Shown: positions 20,947 to 33,807, numbered from the stretch's first letter. The stretch: 64,000 nucleotides of DNA from Lunularia cruciata (GCA_948567375.1 OX419755.1:65476944-65540943); one strand, 5' to 3'. Numbers and translations are program-made. The notes: generated by a model not told the origin, from the letters alone.

Positions 20947-23467
20947 ATGGCGATGGTGATAGGAGGAAGTATGGACGTGCTAGAGGATTCGATTAAGAGG
21001 TGGAGAAGTGGAGAGTGGCCAGATTGGGAACTAGAGAGCTATCCCGAAGCGCAGGATTTGCTAATGATTCCTGTGTTCGCGGTCTTCTTCTTTACAGCCC
21101 GTTATCTACTCGACTCCTTTGTTTTCGAGGTCTGTACTTCTTCATTTCCATCATTCCCGGAATTCCTCCCCCGGGTCCTTTCCCCTGCAACTGGGAAGAG
21201 AGAGGTTGAGCTTCGACCACGGGCGTGTAGCGTTCGTGAATTAGCTACAGGAAATGTAGTGAGCACGTATGTGGTTGATGCTCTCGGTATCGGGTGGTGG
21301 CGGAGAGTTCCATGAGGTATTCGAAGAGTCTCGAGAAAACTTTCATTGGGACATGACCACTGGAGCTTTACTGTTTCGTGATAAGAAACTGCCAGATGCA
21401 GAAGAAAATTATATATTCTAGGTAGCATATACAATTCGTATGTCTATGTGCTGGTTCCATATCTAGTGGGTTATGTGGTTCATACTTCTCGTCATGGGGT
21501 AGCTCAAAGTTACACACACTTCTTTGGGTTACTTTTATACCGAATGGGTTGGGTAACAAGTTTGTCGTTGGTTGATTGCTTGCAGGCATTAGGAAGAAGG
21601 TTCATCTTTGGGAACGCAGATTATAGCTTGAAGGGATACAGCGAAGCCGAAATAGAGTCGCTGCAGAAAACGCACGTGAAGTTCAAAGAGTCAGCATGGA
21701 AGTTGTGCTACTACCTGGCCGCAGAGATATTTGCATTGGTGATTTCTTACAAAGAGCCTTACTTCTATGATAGTGAGAAGTTCTGGGTAGGACCTGGTAC
21801 TCAACAATGGCCCGATCAAACGACAAAGTAAGGTTCTTCTCCAGCAGAATTACTTGCTGTATCTGATCCTTGGCATTAGATACTGAGCCCCTGCTTAAGA
21901 ATGAAAACAGTATTGTGTTCAGGTTTGTCTTAGTGCAGTTTCAATTTCAGGAACAAACAAGGGGACAGCTCAAAGTTTAATTCTTGCTGAATTTCGTGTC
22001 TCGAATTCGAATTTGTTGGTATTTAAACGGATTTCTGGTGAACACCCAGGTGAATCATTCAAAGAAAATCCCTCAAGTTCAAGAATATAAGTAATTAGCT
22101 AAAACTTTGGAAACCTTGTAAGATTGAAGATGGAACGTATCTTATGGGCTAATTGGATGAGACAATCTACTTGTGCTGTTTGATTCATGACAGGCTGAAA
22201 TTGAAGCTTCTATATGGATTCGCGGGTGGCTTCTACACCTACAGTATTTTGGCCCTCATCTTCTGGGAGACAAGACGCAAGGATTTCGGCGTAAGCCTGT
22301 CACACCACATCGTCACTGTTATTCTCATAGTGTTCTCCTACATGGCGAGGTATATATCTCCACGAGGCGTGCTGATATTGATCATGATGTATGTTTGATC
22401 GTGGAATTGAAAAGATATCGTAGGATATTTGCTGGAATTTATTTGATTTTACAGCAAGGCAGACAACTTTTTTCGTCTTGAATTGAGAAATTTGCTATAA
22501 GCTTATGAGTAAGAGCGAATTCGGCGGTTCTTCCTTTCGAGAGCGTATATCGTCCAATAGACATACAAGGTGGATAGCCCGAACTTCTGCGGAAATTGAA
22601 TTTCAACATCACTTTTCGAAGGGTTTGCATTGAGCTGAAGAGATATCTTGGATGCTGTCAAAGTGCATGGTTTGAAACTGTAGTGTGGTTGACTTTGCAG
22701 GTTTGCTCGGCTAGGGGCCATAGTTCTTGCTATACATGATGCAAGTGATATTTTCTTGGAGGCGGGAAAGTTGACGAAGTATGGCGGCTCCGAAATTATA
22801 CCCAGCATTGCCTTTGTTATGTTTGCGATCTCGTGGATTGTCTTGCGTCTCATCGTATACCCGTTTTGGATAATTCGGAGCACAAGGTAACCTACGTTCA
22901 CCTAAACCTGGGCGCTACGGTCAGGATATTTGACTTGGAAGTATTTCGACGCTGTGGATGACAAACGTTAGACCTTGAGACTTTATGAAATTCACTCACA
23001 CTTGTTATGTCGACGCTGTGGATGACAAACGTTAGACCTTGAGATTTTATGAAATTCACTCATACTTGTTATGTTTCATGTCTGCAGTATTGAAGTACTG
23101 AGCGTCCTCGATAGAAACTTCGAGAATGGACCCCTTTTGTACTACTGCTTCAACACTATGCTGATCAGTCTCTTTGTTCTCCATATCTATTGGTGGATTT
23201 TGATATGGAGGATGATTGTAAAACAAGTCCAAGCTCGCGGCAAGGTTTCAGATGATGTTCGGTCTGGTGAGTGTTGTCTTTGTCCTACGTTGAAACTTAA
23301 GCAGAAGTGTATATAAAATAGATCTGTGAATCTTGCAATACTCATCACTATGGGGCGATGATATTTGGGAGATATTTGACAGCAAAAGCGAGAGAGCAGT
23401 AATAGGCTTGGTACTGATTTGATTTCCTTGTGCAGATTCTGAGGAAGAGGATGACAAGATTGACTGA
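20947..23467 (+). CDS. Ceramide synthase (LAG1/LOH type), six exons
   Basis: Acyl-CoA-dependent N-acylation of sphingoid bases to (dihydro)ceramide in the ER membrane. Exons: 20947-21129, 21586-21827, 22194-22349, 22701-22886, 23088-23266, 23436-23467. All introns are GT-AG, and the joined CDS is 978 bp (325 residues), close to plant homologues of about 300. The start ATG at 20947 precedes an N-terminus ending in YLLDSFVFE, the family's first membrane segment. The TLC/Lag1 domain spans about residues 70-285 with several hydrophobic segments. The Lag1 motif has the catalytic histidine pair H179-H180 (SLSHHIVT) and the acidic pair in HDASD (D207, D210). The C-terminus DVRSDSEEEDD is the usual acidic phosphorylatable tail of plant LOH proteins. 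No defect is seen. LOH1/3 versus LOH2 subclass cannot be decided by eye. Confidence 0.94.
22948..23074 (+). repeat. ~63-bp tandem duplication in the fourth-exon/fifth-exon intron
   Basis: Two near-identical copies begin TCGACGCTGTGGATGACAAA and end CACTTGTTATG or TACTTGTTATG. They lie within the intron (22887-23087) and differ at only two visible positions, so the duplication is recent. The splice acceptor TCTGCAG lies just after the second copy. Confidence 0.9.
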
Positions 23468-25379
23468 ACAGATTGAGCAGAGCGATCATCTTTTCTCCTT
23501 GTTTCGATCCCAAGTGCACGTGCTACTGAACAGCGAAATTTAGCTTCACCTCATATCCAGACTCTCCTAACAGACTTCTTCAACCAGGCGGGTCGGATCC
23601 GGAAACGACTGAGTGGCAAATCAATCAACCAGCAGGACCCATGCGTATTATGATTAATGTAAAATATTCCTCATTACTACAGACGTTAAGGACTTGTGTT
23701 AGAGGTTCAACATATGAGAAATCTTCATCCGAGGATACCACCGAAAGAGATCTACAGAGCACGTTACATCCAAAAGTTGTAGATCCGTCCGCGTCTTTGC
23801 TGCTGGTAAATGGTAGGGTTGCTGGTAAAGTTCGAATCACAACAGAATATCAACTGCTAGGTCAAGGGATACAACAGAGACTCCACGTAGTTGAGTACTT
23901 GGAGAGAGTGAACTAAGAAAACCTTGTGTAAAATACCTGCATCAACTGGTGTTATCAAGTTGTCCGATACGCATGAAGGTCATATGATCATGAGTCGTGT
24001 AAATTCAACAGATCCTCTGCAATCTAGGGCCAAACTAGTATCAGGCGAGAACATAATGAATTACGTCGATCTTTGCATTCAAGCTCTACCTGGTGTACTT
24101 AGTAGGTACTCTCTCCAGACACGATATTATTCTTATTGAACTGTCATGAGGTTGAGGGTTTCTTTTTGTACGAAGATGATCGCGAAGTCCCGGAGACGGA
24201 TGGCTGCTGTCTAGATCTCGTCACCTTTAGTTTCTCGAAGTGTACAGTCATTTTTTGTCTCATTTTTATTGCAGCCGCATTGGTTCACGGATAGTCTGAG
24301 AATTTCTCGGTTTCTGGAACCATTTATTGCTCCGTTTCTGGAATCATTAGGTCAGTCCTTGTACTTGTACAGCTGATATTGATCAAATATGAAAGCGAAG
24401 ATGTACGAACTTGAAAGTATCTGTTGTACGTCGTTCATATGTACACTAGGGAGTTTCAAATGTAGAGTTACGGGTGACGCACTGAGATTCAACTTTTCTA
24501 CGGGTAAAAAGTCTCGCGACCATAAAATGTTACGGGAAATCGAAAAGGTAGCTCTGGCAACGGGGTCTTCATTCGTCGAATTTATCGAATTCTCTCGTAT
24601 ATCTAAACCCTAATGTACGATGGATAGTCAAAATCTACATTTCAAACCCCCTATTGTTGACATGAATTGACTGCTTTCGTCTGCTCGTCGTGCTTGGCAC
24701 TCGAGGATTGCAAAAGGAGAGCTCTCCTGCGAATACCAACCCTGCAGATTGAGGGTTACCCCCATTTTACACCTTATGTCTCATCCTTGCACGGCTTAAT
24801 GGTCTTTCCGTCCTTCTTGTTATTCTACGCTGTCACCATTTTCAGACAAACCCTTCATTTGTTGTTGCGCCACGGAATTTTCGTCAGGGACTGGGAAAAC
24901 TAAAGGTGACTATACTTTATGCATCCGTCTCTAATCCACCACATAAGCGTGCTTTATCTGGCTGTTAGCAAAGAAACTCGAAGCAGGAGAAGTTCGTGAC
25001 AGGAATATTACGGGTGGGAATGTTTCCCGAACACTAATTATTCAGTTTGGTTTAGTGTTATGTCTCTAATCACTCAATGTCATTTCTTCCGTTTAGTTTC
25101 ATGTAATCAATTAGTGCCACGAGATCGGGGTACTAAAATATAGAAGCCTATCTTTGTAGTAGACATGAACCCCATATCGACCATGTATAATAAGGAGCAA
25201 GATTATATAATAAATTGATTCATTCAAGAATACTGTATATTGATGGTTATCTCTCGTGTGAGGCTAAACAATGTTACAATTGATTGTAGAATTGTCTGAA
25301 ATAGAGAGGGCAAGTTTGGTAATTCAGTGTTTGAAAAGGTCTAGGCAGGATAAGACAAGTGAATTTCCGACTATGGATG
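23468..25379. other. 3' flank of ceramide synthase and intergenic DNA
   Basis: Holds the 3' UTR of the ceramide synthase gene and then DNA without a recognisable gene. Short plus-strand frames (23641-23916, 23924-24139, 24389-24613, 24667-24903) show no known domain and no convincing splice sites. The 5' LTR of the copia element probably lies in 25000-25380 but its ends could not be located. Confidence 0.5.
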
Positions 25380-25389
25380 TAATTTGAGT

Positions 25390-26428
25390 GCAAAAATGAA
25401 AAACAATTACTTGAATAATGTGGAGAAGCTAATGAGCAAAAATGATAGTACTTGGAGATTCAGAACGAGAAACTTATTCAGAGGCCATGATCTTTGGGAT
25501 AAAGTTAAAGGAGCCGAGAAGAAACTTTTCGATCGATACATAAGACTTCAACAAGAACGCTAAAACAGCCTTGGCAATATCTATCCGGGAGTACGAGATC
25601 TTGCATATCAATAATTTTAAGACAGCAAAGTAAGTTTGGGATATATTTTACTATAAGTATGAGAATAAATCAGGAAATTGTTCTTGAGGCAACTTTTAAA
25701 TTCTCTTTAGATAATATAATTGATGGAGGAGAGAAGATGGACGAGAAGAGATTTATGAACGAGCGTCTGACTACCATAAAAAATTTTGAGTAGCCATTAT
25801 CATATGTGCAGATGAAAGGGGAAGATAAGGATCTAATGTTAGAAATAAAGGATGGTATAGCTTCTTCATTTTAGGACGTTGTAACGACAATAGAGAGAAA
25901 CAAAATGCAATAGCTTAAGAAGTTGTACAATTTCTTCATTTCAAGAAATATTCAAAGGGGAGACCATGCACAATGTAGCCATACAAGGAAGTATAGGTAT
26001 TGCTTGATTTCTAAAAACGATGGGGACATTTTAGGAAGAAGAAACTTGTAGAAAACTTAATAAGTCCTAGTAGGAAATGTAGAGCTGGAAAATAAGGGGC
26101 TGGAGTGTTTTCTTCATGAAAAACTGCCCCTGATTACTATTGAAGGTATGAATATTTTAAAAAAGAATATGAAGAATGGAGGACTGGAAAACCTCACATT
26201 TGATCAGATTGTACTGACTTTCCTAAAGAGGATACAGCCAAAAAGAAGAAGCTCTGTTTTAGCTCATAATTGATTGTCTATGATTCTCAAAAGACGTGGT
26301 GAATGGAATGAAGAGCTCTAATCACAAGATGTTTTCACAAGAATAGTTTTCTTATTTTATAAATATTGATGGTTCTTTTGTTGCTATGGATGATAAACTC
26401 ATCAGTAAAGTAAAAAGAGAAGGCAATG
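25390..26428 (+). pseudogene. Copia gag and protease start
   Basis: Fragments read NNYLNNVEKLMSKNDSTW, RGHDLWDKVKG and NSLGNIYPGVRDLAYQ, matching the copia gag (UBN2/DUF4219) pattern of a W...LW...K block followed by a helix of single-turnover residues. At 25960-26040 a CNVAIQGSIGIA*F...GHF stretch is a degraded CCHC knuckle. At 26270 onward LIVYDSQKTW and VAMDDKLISKVKREGNV match the copia protease region. Multiple stops. Confidence 0.65.
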
Positions 26429-26508
26429 TATAAGTGCAATAGCACACTAACTCACCAAATCATCATATTATGATAAGAAACTAGTGTTAGTGCGCTACTA
26501 CACTTATA
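26429..26508. repeat. Inverted repeat (23-bp arms, 34-bp loop)
   Basis: Arms at 26429-26451 and 26486-26508 are complementary except for three positions (TATAAGTGCAATAGCACAC against GTGCGCTACTACACTTATA). It marks the left edge of the insertion in the copia element and could form a hairpin. Confidence 0.8.
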
Positions 26509-28635
26509 AATTTGAAATGATTAGATTCAAAGATGAGTACTTTATTGTCACTTCTTTCACTTCTTGTGCATAGACAAATCCTTGAAGAAGATAATGAGAC
26601 CAACCAAGGCATATCATAGAAATTTATAAAGGTAAACCCACTCACCCTTACAATAAATCCAATTAACTCTTGAAAGTGATAATTCAATTCAAAAGTCTTA
26701 TGTCTTTAAAGTCACTTTATTGAACTTCCTTTCCACAAGTCTAATAGTACCTCCAAAAGGTATCAACTCTTGTCCAAAGGTCATAATTTCCAAAGGCCGG
26801 AATCCTTTCCAAATGAATCAAGCCTTGTAAAACCAAAACATGTCTATGCAAGGAAAATATTCCATGGATTTTGATTTCCATCTAATTTCAACATTACAAT
26901 CCATTCACATGTCCATCAAGGTGTTGCTTTTAGACAATCACTTCTACACCAAGGATCAAACACACAAGGAATGAAGCAAAGCTTGTAAAGATTTGACATG
27001 AATACAAAACACAAAGGAATGACACTGCCCAAGGATGTAAAAATGACAAAGAGTGTAAGCAATTTCACTTATTAACCATTGAACTGAACAACATGGCAAG
27101 TTGAATGCTTGGCCTAAATATCCGGTCACTCAAAACTAAATGCTACATTGGTATAAATCCTAAGTATCCAACTGGTACGTATATTCCTTTGAAAAAGTAC
27201 TAATTGAATCCAAAGGATCTAGAGTCCTTCCTAAGGTTACCTTTCTCTATCTTCCAAGCTTCCTTAGGCACACCTACAAGAATTCTATCTAACTTCTTTG
27301 CTACACTCATTGAAGTAAATTCTAAGTAATCCTTAATCTTTAACATATTTCTCTGCATTCTATCTAATTTTATTGAAGCATCTTCTCATTTCTTTCCTTT
27401 AATCTTCTTAAATTAACTCCTAAGTTTTTGAAATAACTTAGTCTCATCCTCATATAGACTTCTACAAACTCAACTAAAATTGCTTGTAATCTCCTACATA
27501 AGACTCTTTCCTTGACTTACTTGCATTCCTTCTCTTTCAAGTCCTATCTCTTTGGGTTGGTGTCTGCTCCATTCTTTGAGACTAGTATATCTGGATTAGT
27601 ATTAGCATTTATCTTCTCAACTTAGATCATTGTGTGTGACATCTCTTGGATTCGAATGGTTGCCACCTTAGCTCTTCATTCAAATCTCTTATCTCCATCA
27701 CCTTGGCCTTTTGAAATTTGATCCATTTCCATTCCATCTTGCCCTTTTCTTATTTGATCTTCATACACTTTGCATCCTTCTTAGTGCATTCTTTCTTAAG
27801 TCTTTTATGACTAAGTATGCCATGCCTTGCATCTCCTTCGTATCCTTCTTGACGGCTTGCAACTTCTTATGTAGATGCTCTAACTATTTTGCCTACGATT
27901 CAACCTTGGCCATCAAGGTTCCATCTCTTCCTTCATCCTACATAAATCTTCTCTTATTGATGCAATTGAAGATTGCTACTTCTTCATCACTCTCCTAGAA
28001 TCTTCTAACTCCTTCTAAATGATTTGCCTATCACTCAAGAATTTCTTCAAGGTGCTATGCATCCACCTTGGTAACTCGCCTAAGCTTCTTACTTTTGCTC
28101 CTAATTGTTCCTCACAGACATTGATAAAAAATTGAATTGCTAAAACCACCTCTTCAATCAAGGTATCTAAGATTTTTTGTCAACAACCAATGGTTGCTAT
28201 TGTGCCACTTTTTCTTCATGACCTTTGGATTTGATCAAAACACCTCACCTTTGGAAGGGATGCTCTTACCTTGAAATTCCACCTTTCAAATAAATTTCAC
28301 CCATAAATTCATATGCTCATGATTTTTGCTCTAAATTTTCAAACTCTACAACTTTGGTGGCAATAGAAAAGCCTTGAAAAGATGCTTCCAAGGAGATAAA
28401 ACATTGCCTCATTTAAACTTTGACCATTTTTTGACCTCATTTAAACTTTGACCAAAAAGATATCAACCTTGAATTGCTCTTTGGGTAATTTTTTGACTTA
28501 GCCTTCCAAATTTATTTGGTAGGCTAAGTCAAATTTGGTAGGAAATCACTCCTTTGGAAGGAATAGACCCACCAAACCTTTGAAATACTCTCCAAACTAC
28601 ACAAAAACAAACAAAATTTGTAAACTTTGAAAATC
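26429..28635. other. ~2.2-kb unidentified insertion in the copia element
   Basis: This DNA lies between copia protease and GAG-pre-integrase coding parts and is foreign to copia. It starts with an imperfect 23-bp inverted repeat. From 27600 to 28200 the minus strand reads like a decayed charged coiled-coil protein (KLQAVKKDTKEMQGMAYLV). Terminal repeats and target duplication could not be found. Confidence 0.45.
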
Positions 28636-28639
28636 CATG

Positions 28640-29363
28640 ATAATAATCTAGCTACATGGTTGCATCAAGGGAATATGAAATATGTGGTATGTTCCAAGAA
28701 TTGTGCACAACCTTCCAAAGTACAATGAAATCATGAAACCAAGTATTCAATGGAAGTATTTGTGATGAGAAAGAATGTTGGATAAAAGATAAAATCAGAA
28801 TCTCAAGGTAGTTGCTAAAGGAACTAAAGGAAGGAAAGTTGCTTCTTATTTGAAGACTCATGGTGCTATTGGAGCAATAATTGAGACAAATTTATAGCAT
28901 GAAAGATATATCAATTCAAATTTAGAGTCTTAAAGATCTTGAAAGCAAAAATGATCATTGGTTTACCAAAGACCATTATTACAAAGAATTTTTATAAGGG
29001 TGTTTCAAGGGAAAGCAAGCAAGGTTAAAGTTTCTTGTAAGTGGCTCTACAAGGTCTAAGAAATTTTTCAAGCATCTTTGTGTTGATTTTTTAGACCTAT
29101 GCAAACCAAATCATATAAATTTTCCAATTATATTCTATTTATAGTGGATGATTTCTCATTAAGAGGTCATTTTTATTAGAAAATTCAGAAGCTTATGAGC
29201 AAATTTGAGGGTTAATTAATTTAGTTGAGAACTAAATGGTTGAAATGATATAGCAATGTTAAGATGATCAAACTATATAGTGGAAGAAAATTCCTTTTCA
29301 AAGCTTTTGAAGAGTTTTGTATAAGCATAGGTGAAAAATCCACCCACAATATCCTACACTCCA
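28640..29363 (+). pseudogene. Copia GAG-pre-integrase and integrase N-terminal part
   Basis: Reads HERYINSNLESLKDLESKN, then KDHYYKEF, GKQARLKF and STRSKKFFKHLCVDFLDLCK. This is the copia pattern of a histidine helix, a CxxCxxGK block and KPLELVHTD-like entry into the integrase core. IFYL*WMISH matches the FIDDYSR region. It stops at the insertion point of element D, where the sequence TCCA is duplicated. Confidence 0.7.
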
Positions 29364-29570
29364 TGTCATGGCATTTGCAACACCAAATTTAGTTTGCTCC
29401 CAAGACTATCACTAGAGTGATAGTCTTGGGAGTCACAATTATATCTATAGCTACAGAGGGACTACTTAGTGGTGACTAGATATTACATTAAGGTTCATGG
29501 TTGCACTGTTAGAGCCACCATTAATGCCATCAATACCATCAAATGTGCCATTAGGGTTGTACTCCTTGGT
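29364..29570 (+). repeat. 5' terminal repeat (segment b, partial) of D
   Basis: Homologous to the first ~210 bp of segment b in E (TGTCA start, then the GAGTGATAGTCTTGG and GTTAGAGCCACCAT blocks shared with D's own 3' copy at 50290-50420). The rest of b and the leader are missing; the sequence passes into gag near 29585. Confidence 0.75.
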
Positions 29571-31180
29571 TGCTTGAAGAGTGTAGATTGACAAGTTTTT
29601 GTAGGATTCTTAATGGAAGCCTAGAGAGAGCCTACATAAGGTATACACTCACATGAAATGGTTGATCATTTTCGTTTAGGGAGTTACTAAAGCACATGCT
29701 ATCCAACTTTAGAGTGGGATACTAGATAGAGAATTGAGATGTAGAGTATGTGATGCTACCTGATTATAGGAAACCTCACCAACTTTGGCAGTTGCCTTTG
29801 GTTTGGAAAATCATATTGTGCTAAACATGTTGGAGGAGAGAATAATAACATCTAGATTTGGTAGAGAGACCTCATCTACAATGGTTACTTCTTCTAAGAT
29901 GCAACAAAGTAACCCACACCATGTTGGCTTTTGAAGGCAGAGTAGATAGCCCCAATCTTATAGAGAAAGGAGAGGGCTTAAACCTAGAGGGTTGCACATA
30001 GACCCTTACCATCATTTTTTGGTCAACAAATTTTAGTGTAGTGTTTCTTGTTGGACTTGTGGTGGACCTCACCACAAGAAGGACTGTACCCAAGGTAGTG
30101 GGGATGATACCTTTGGAACACCTCAGCCAACCTAGAGGTAGTATGACCATTGCCATAGATATGGTCATACTAGTGATGAATGCTTTGACCTACACTTGGA
30201 ATTACATGGTAGGACTACTATGGCAATAGTTAGAGGATCCACTGGTCATAGAGGACAAGGTGGTAGAGACACCTAGTAGAGACGCAATATTACTTCTAAT
30301 TCAGCAATGGTTACTTGGATTGAGTAGTTGAAGCAAAGATTAGCCAGCATGGCTATAGCTTAGAGGAGATCAGATCCAAGTGTTGAGGCTTCTACTTCTT
30401 ATGTTGGTGATAAAAATATGCTTGCCTCTATGTGCAAATCAAGACAAGTAGATGCATTTGCTATAATGACTAGAAGTCCAATACATGCTCTTGAGCTTAG
30501 ATGAACATTAGTGGAGTTGGACCTATTGAGAAGAGAGGCTAGTAGACAAGTTAGACTTTAAAGTCTTTCATATTTTCTAAGACACTATAGACCTTATCCA
30601 TGGCTCTTAAACATCCAAATGCAAGCATAGTAGGTGTAGATGGAAGGTAAGATTGACCAAATGCTAGTTAGCTACCTACTTCTACCATGGCTTTGTCTAA
30701 CACAATGGGGCGGCTTAGCTAATCATGCACTTCCTTTTGTTATCAACCAATGACATATTTACATTGGACTAGTCATACTACTAATAATGCTATGATGAGA
30801 GCCCATGCCATTGTAATAATAGAAAATTTTTATGATATATTCCTTGTTGGAGTAGTGCTATACCTATCTTAGCTAATCATGCACTCCTCTTTGTTACCAA
30901 CCAATGACATGTGTACATTGGACTAGTCATCCTACTGATAATTCTATGATGAGAGCCCATGACATTATAATACTAGCAAAGTTGTATGATATATTAGTTG
31001 GTGAGGTAGTGCTATACTTAGGAACTTTACCTCATCAAAATACTAGTGGAAATTTGCCCTCCTACCAACAATTGGTTGGGTGTCATAGTATAGCAAATGG
31101 TTTGGTTCAGTTGGTGCACCTAGTGTTGTATGTTGTCTGGCCCAACCATCCTTCCTTGCCTTCTTTATATTGGTTGTGAT
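29571..31180 (+). pseudogene. Gag, CCHC knuckles and protease of D
   Basis: Gag C-terminus reads like E (REPT, TLAVAFGLE, LNMLEERI). The first knuckle at about 30052-30096 is CWTCGGPHHKKDC and the second at 30146-30190 is DHCHRYGHTSDEC. Here gag and knuckles share one frame, unlike in E. The protease C-terminus (LYDILVGEVVLYLG) lies at about 30960-31020 and part of it is duplicated in tandem (offset 154 bp, copies starting near 30727 and 30881). Several stops. Confidence 0.72.
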
Positions 31181-32980
31181 ATGTGTCTCATTGATCTTGT
31201 GTTGTTCTCTTTGTTTGCAACCTTCTTGATATAGCTACTTTGTTGTCTAATACTTTCGATGGTTTCCATCTTGACAAATTAAAGAATTCACTCATGTTTG
31301 AGTTATTACAATCTAGTCTAATTGATAGGAGTGATCTGAGGCATTCTATAAAGGCCATAACATCCATTGTAAGTTGTCATTCTTCACTTAAATAAAAGAA
31401 ACTGACACTTTCTATCAAATCTATAGCAAATTGATATGTAGAAACACAAGAACAATTTGAGTAGCATATGAAGAGTTTACTTTCTACCAAGTTGATCTTT
31501 AACCTCTCAAAGATCTTACAAATTAAGGTGATGGTTGTGATGATTTGGCTAGGTTATCAGTCTCTAACCATACAACCTATAATAAATAGATCTAGAGGCT
31601 TTAGGGTTGTGAGTGAGTAATGCACAAAAGAACTTACATAGTTTCATGAACATGTACAAGGCTGACAAAAATTTTGAAGTCAACACAAAATTGTTGTAGC
31701 CAATATAGGAGTTGGAGTATCTTCAATGAGGAGAAATTTTGATAAATCACTTTATGGGTTGGCATCTAAGAAGGCCGCCAAAATGTCAAACAAGCCAATT
31801 GAATTCTAATTTTGAGCTTGCTTACTTGCAACATACTTTGGTTATATTTTTTGTGTTTTTCCTTTGTTGTCAACTACCAACCTCTACCAAATATCATTCT
31901 CCAAGTTAGCAAGAAAACCACAAGAATTTGATCTTGTGCTAATCAGAGAAAGAATTTGACATTAGAAGTTTGTTTGACTGATTAAATCCTTGCACATTGT
32001 CCACGCTTTAATTGATCTCAACAATTCACCAACTCCATTCTGCAAGACTCAATCTCATCAAGCTTGGTAAAATTCTCAAATATTACATTGTCTCAATTCT
32101 AAGACTCTTTGGATTTTGGTAATTTTGACTTCTCAATTAAATTTTAGCACTTGGAATCCCTATTTGGTTTCATATTCCATCATCATAACATATATTAAAA
32201 AATATTTCCAATGACTTTAGACCAACGATAGAGAATTTGACCTTATACATGTTGTTGACTTTAGACCACCAATAGTGAATTTAACCTTATACATATTGTT
32301 GACGGTATCAACTCAAAATGCATCAGCTGCCAAAACATGCATGGATCATAGGTGCAAATTTCTTCTAATTTATCTATTTCGTAAGTCACATTTTGAAGCT
32401 CAAAACCTGCATTCTCTACAAATTGCATGTGTCGGCACAATCATAGATGATTCAAAGATCTACATCCAATTCATGGTACCTTCTTTCAACCTTTTGTTGA
32501 TCCGTGGCAACTCAAAGAAATCATGGTAATGGTCACAAAATCCCCTTGAGTATCAATCAATCTCCAAAACAAGTGTCAACCAATAGAGGAAGTGCTCTAC
32601 TTTTTGTTTTACAAATTTCAACATAATTAGCAAAGTCAAGTTATACATAAAATTTTGGTTACTTATTAACTAAGCAAGTTGTAGAGCACCTCCTTTGAGC
32701 TACAACACATGTTCCAAGCTAGACTCATGCTTCCATGGGATGCTTGGAAATCCACTAGCAAATTTGGGATGGATATAGAATAGTTTTTTTTGAAAGTTTT
32801 AGTAATATTTTTTTGAGTGCTGCTAAAATAAAGTAGTTGAAGTGTTAACTAATTTAGAACTCTCCAATTTGATAAGAGACTCAAAATTATTGGCAAGGGT
32901 GTGGAAATGTAGTAAGTGCATATGGAGAGATATAAGTTCCTTATCATATTGTGGAGTTATGATTAGGAGTTGTAGCTTCA
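31181..32980. other. ~1.8-kb unidentified insertion within D
   Basis: In E only about 230 bp separate the protease end from the methyltransferase leader; here there are about 1.8 kb of unrelated AT-rich DNA with no recognised coding content. It contains a 44-bp-offset tandem repeat (TGACTTTAGACCA, at 32212 and 32256). Its borders and target duplication were not resolved. Confidence 0.5.
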
Positions 32981-33123
32981 TGCAAAGAGGTTGATACAAT
33001 ATGCTTTGAGTGGAGCCTTTGTACCCCTAGTGGACCAATTTGATAATGATCCTATGGAATCTATTACCTTGTCACCTTTGGATATCACACTTATTGCTTG
33101 GCAATATTTGGTAGAGTGAGTAT
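32981..33123 (+). pseudogene. N-terminal leader of the D methyltransferase, first part
   Basis: Matches the region before motif I in E (WSGAF, then PLDxTLIAWQYPVEG). Interrupted at 33123 by insertion of element C; the sequence resumes at 41901 after the GTAT duplication and enters motif I. Confidence 0.7.
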
Positions 33124-33807
33124 TGTCATGCGTATATACATCGCTACACAACATACATTGCTGTCAACATCATACACTATAGAAGCACAACTCACGCATA
33201 AGTCATACATAGGCTCTAAAGTCCCACAATTGCACCCTAGCTTTGTTTACAATCAGATTGTTACAACTCTTGAATCCACTCAACTCAGATAAGTACTTGA
33301 TCTGTCACTCTATAAACTACCAACAACTAGGCACTAATTACAATCAAGCCACACCCACTCTAGCTAAGAGAATCCAGATGACGCTTGCCGGCCTCTGTCC
33401 ACCGTATCCAGGAGCTCATAGGCTCAACATCAGAGAAGTAAGCTCTCTGGAGTTGCACTTTGAAAGTATACCCATGGACTCAAGCTAGGTCTAAAATCCT
33501 AATGGTCCCACTGATGACGCACTTGACGATGCAAATGGTGCAAAGGGACGGTGGGCCCCACCATGAAGTCAATACCCTGAACAAGAAATCTGACCGTCAA
33601 AAAGTAGTCTCTGAGAAACTGCTAAAATAACTCTAACTACTATCAATGCAACTCTAGTGTCCGAGCAATCTAGATGCGACACTGCAAGTGACGTGACAAC
33701 TGTCATGCGTATATACATCACTACACAACAAACATCATTGTCAACATCATACATTATAGAAGCACAACTCACACATAAGTCATATATAGGCTCTAAAGTG
33801 CCACAAT
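33124..33807 (-). repeat. 3' terminal repeats of C, organisation a-b-a
   Basis: Segment a at 33124-33230, a 20-bp linker at 33231-33250, segment b at 33251-33700 and a second segment a at 33701-33807, followed by the polypurine tract (CCTAGGGGGCA on the minus strand, 33808-33817). The linker contains a copy of the end of the polypurine tract. The two a copies differ at several positions, so C is older than E. Confidence 0.85.
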
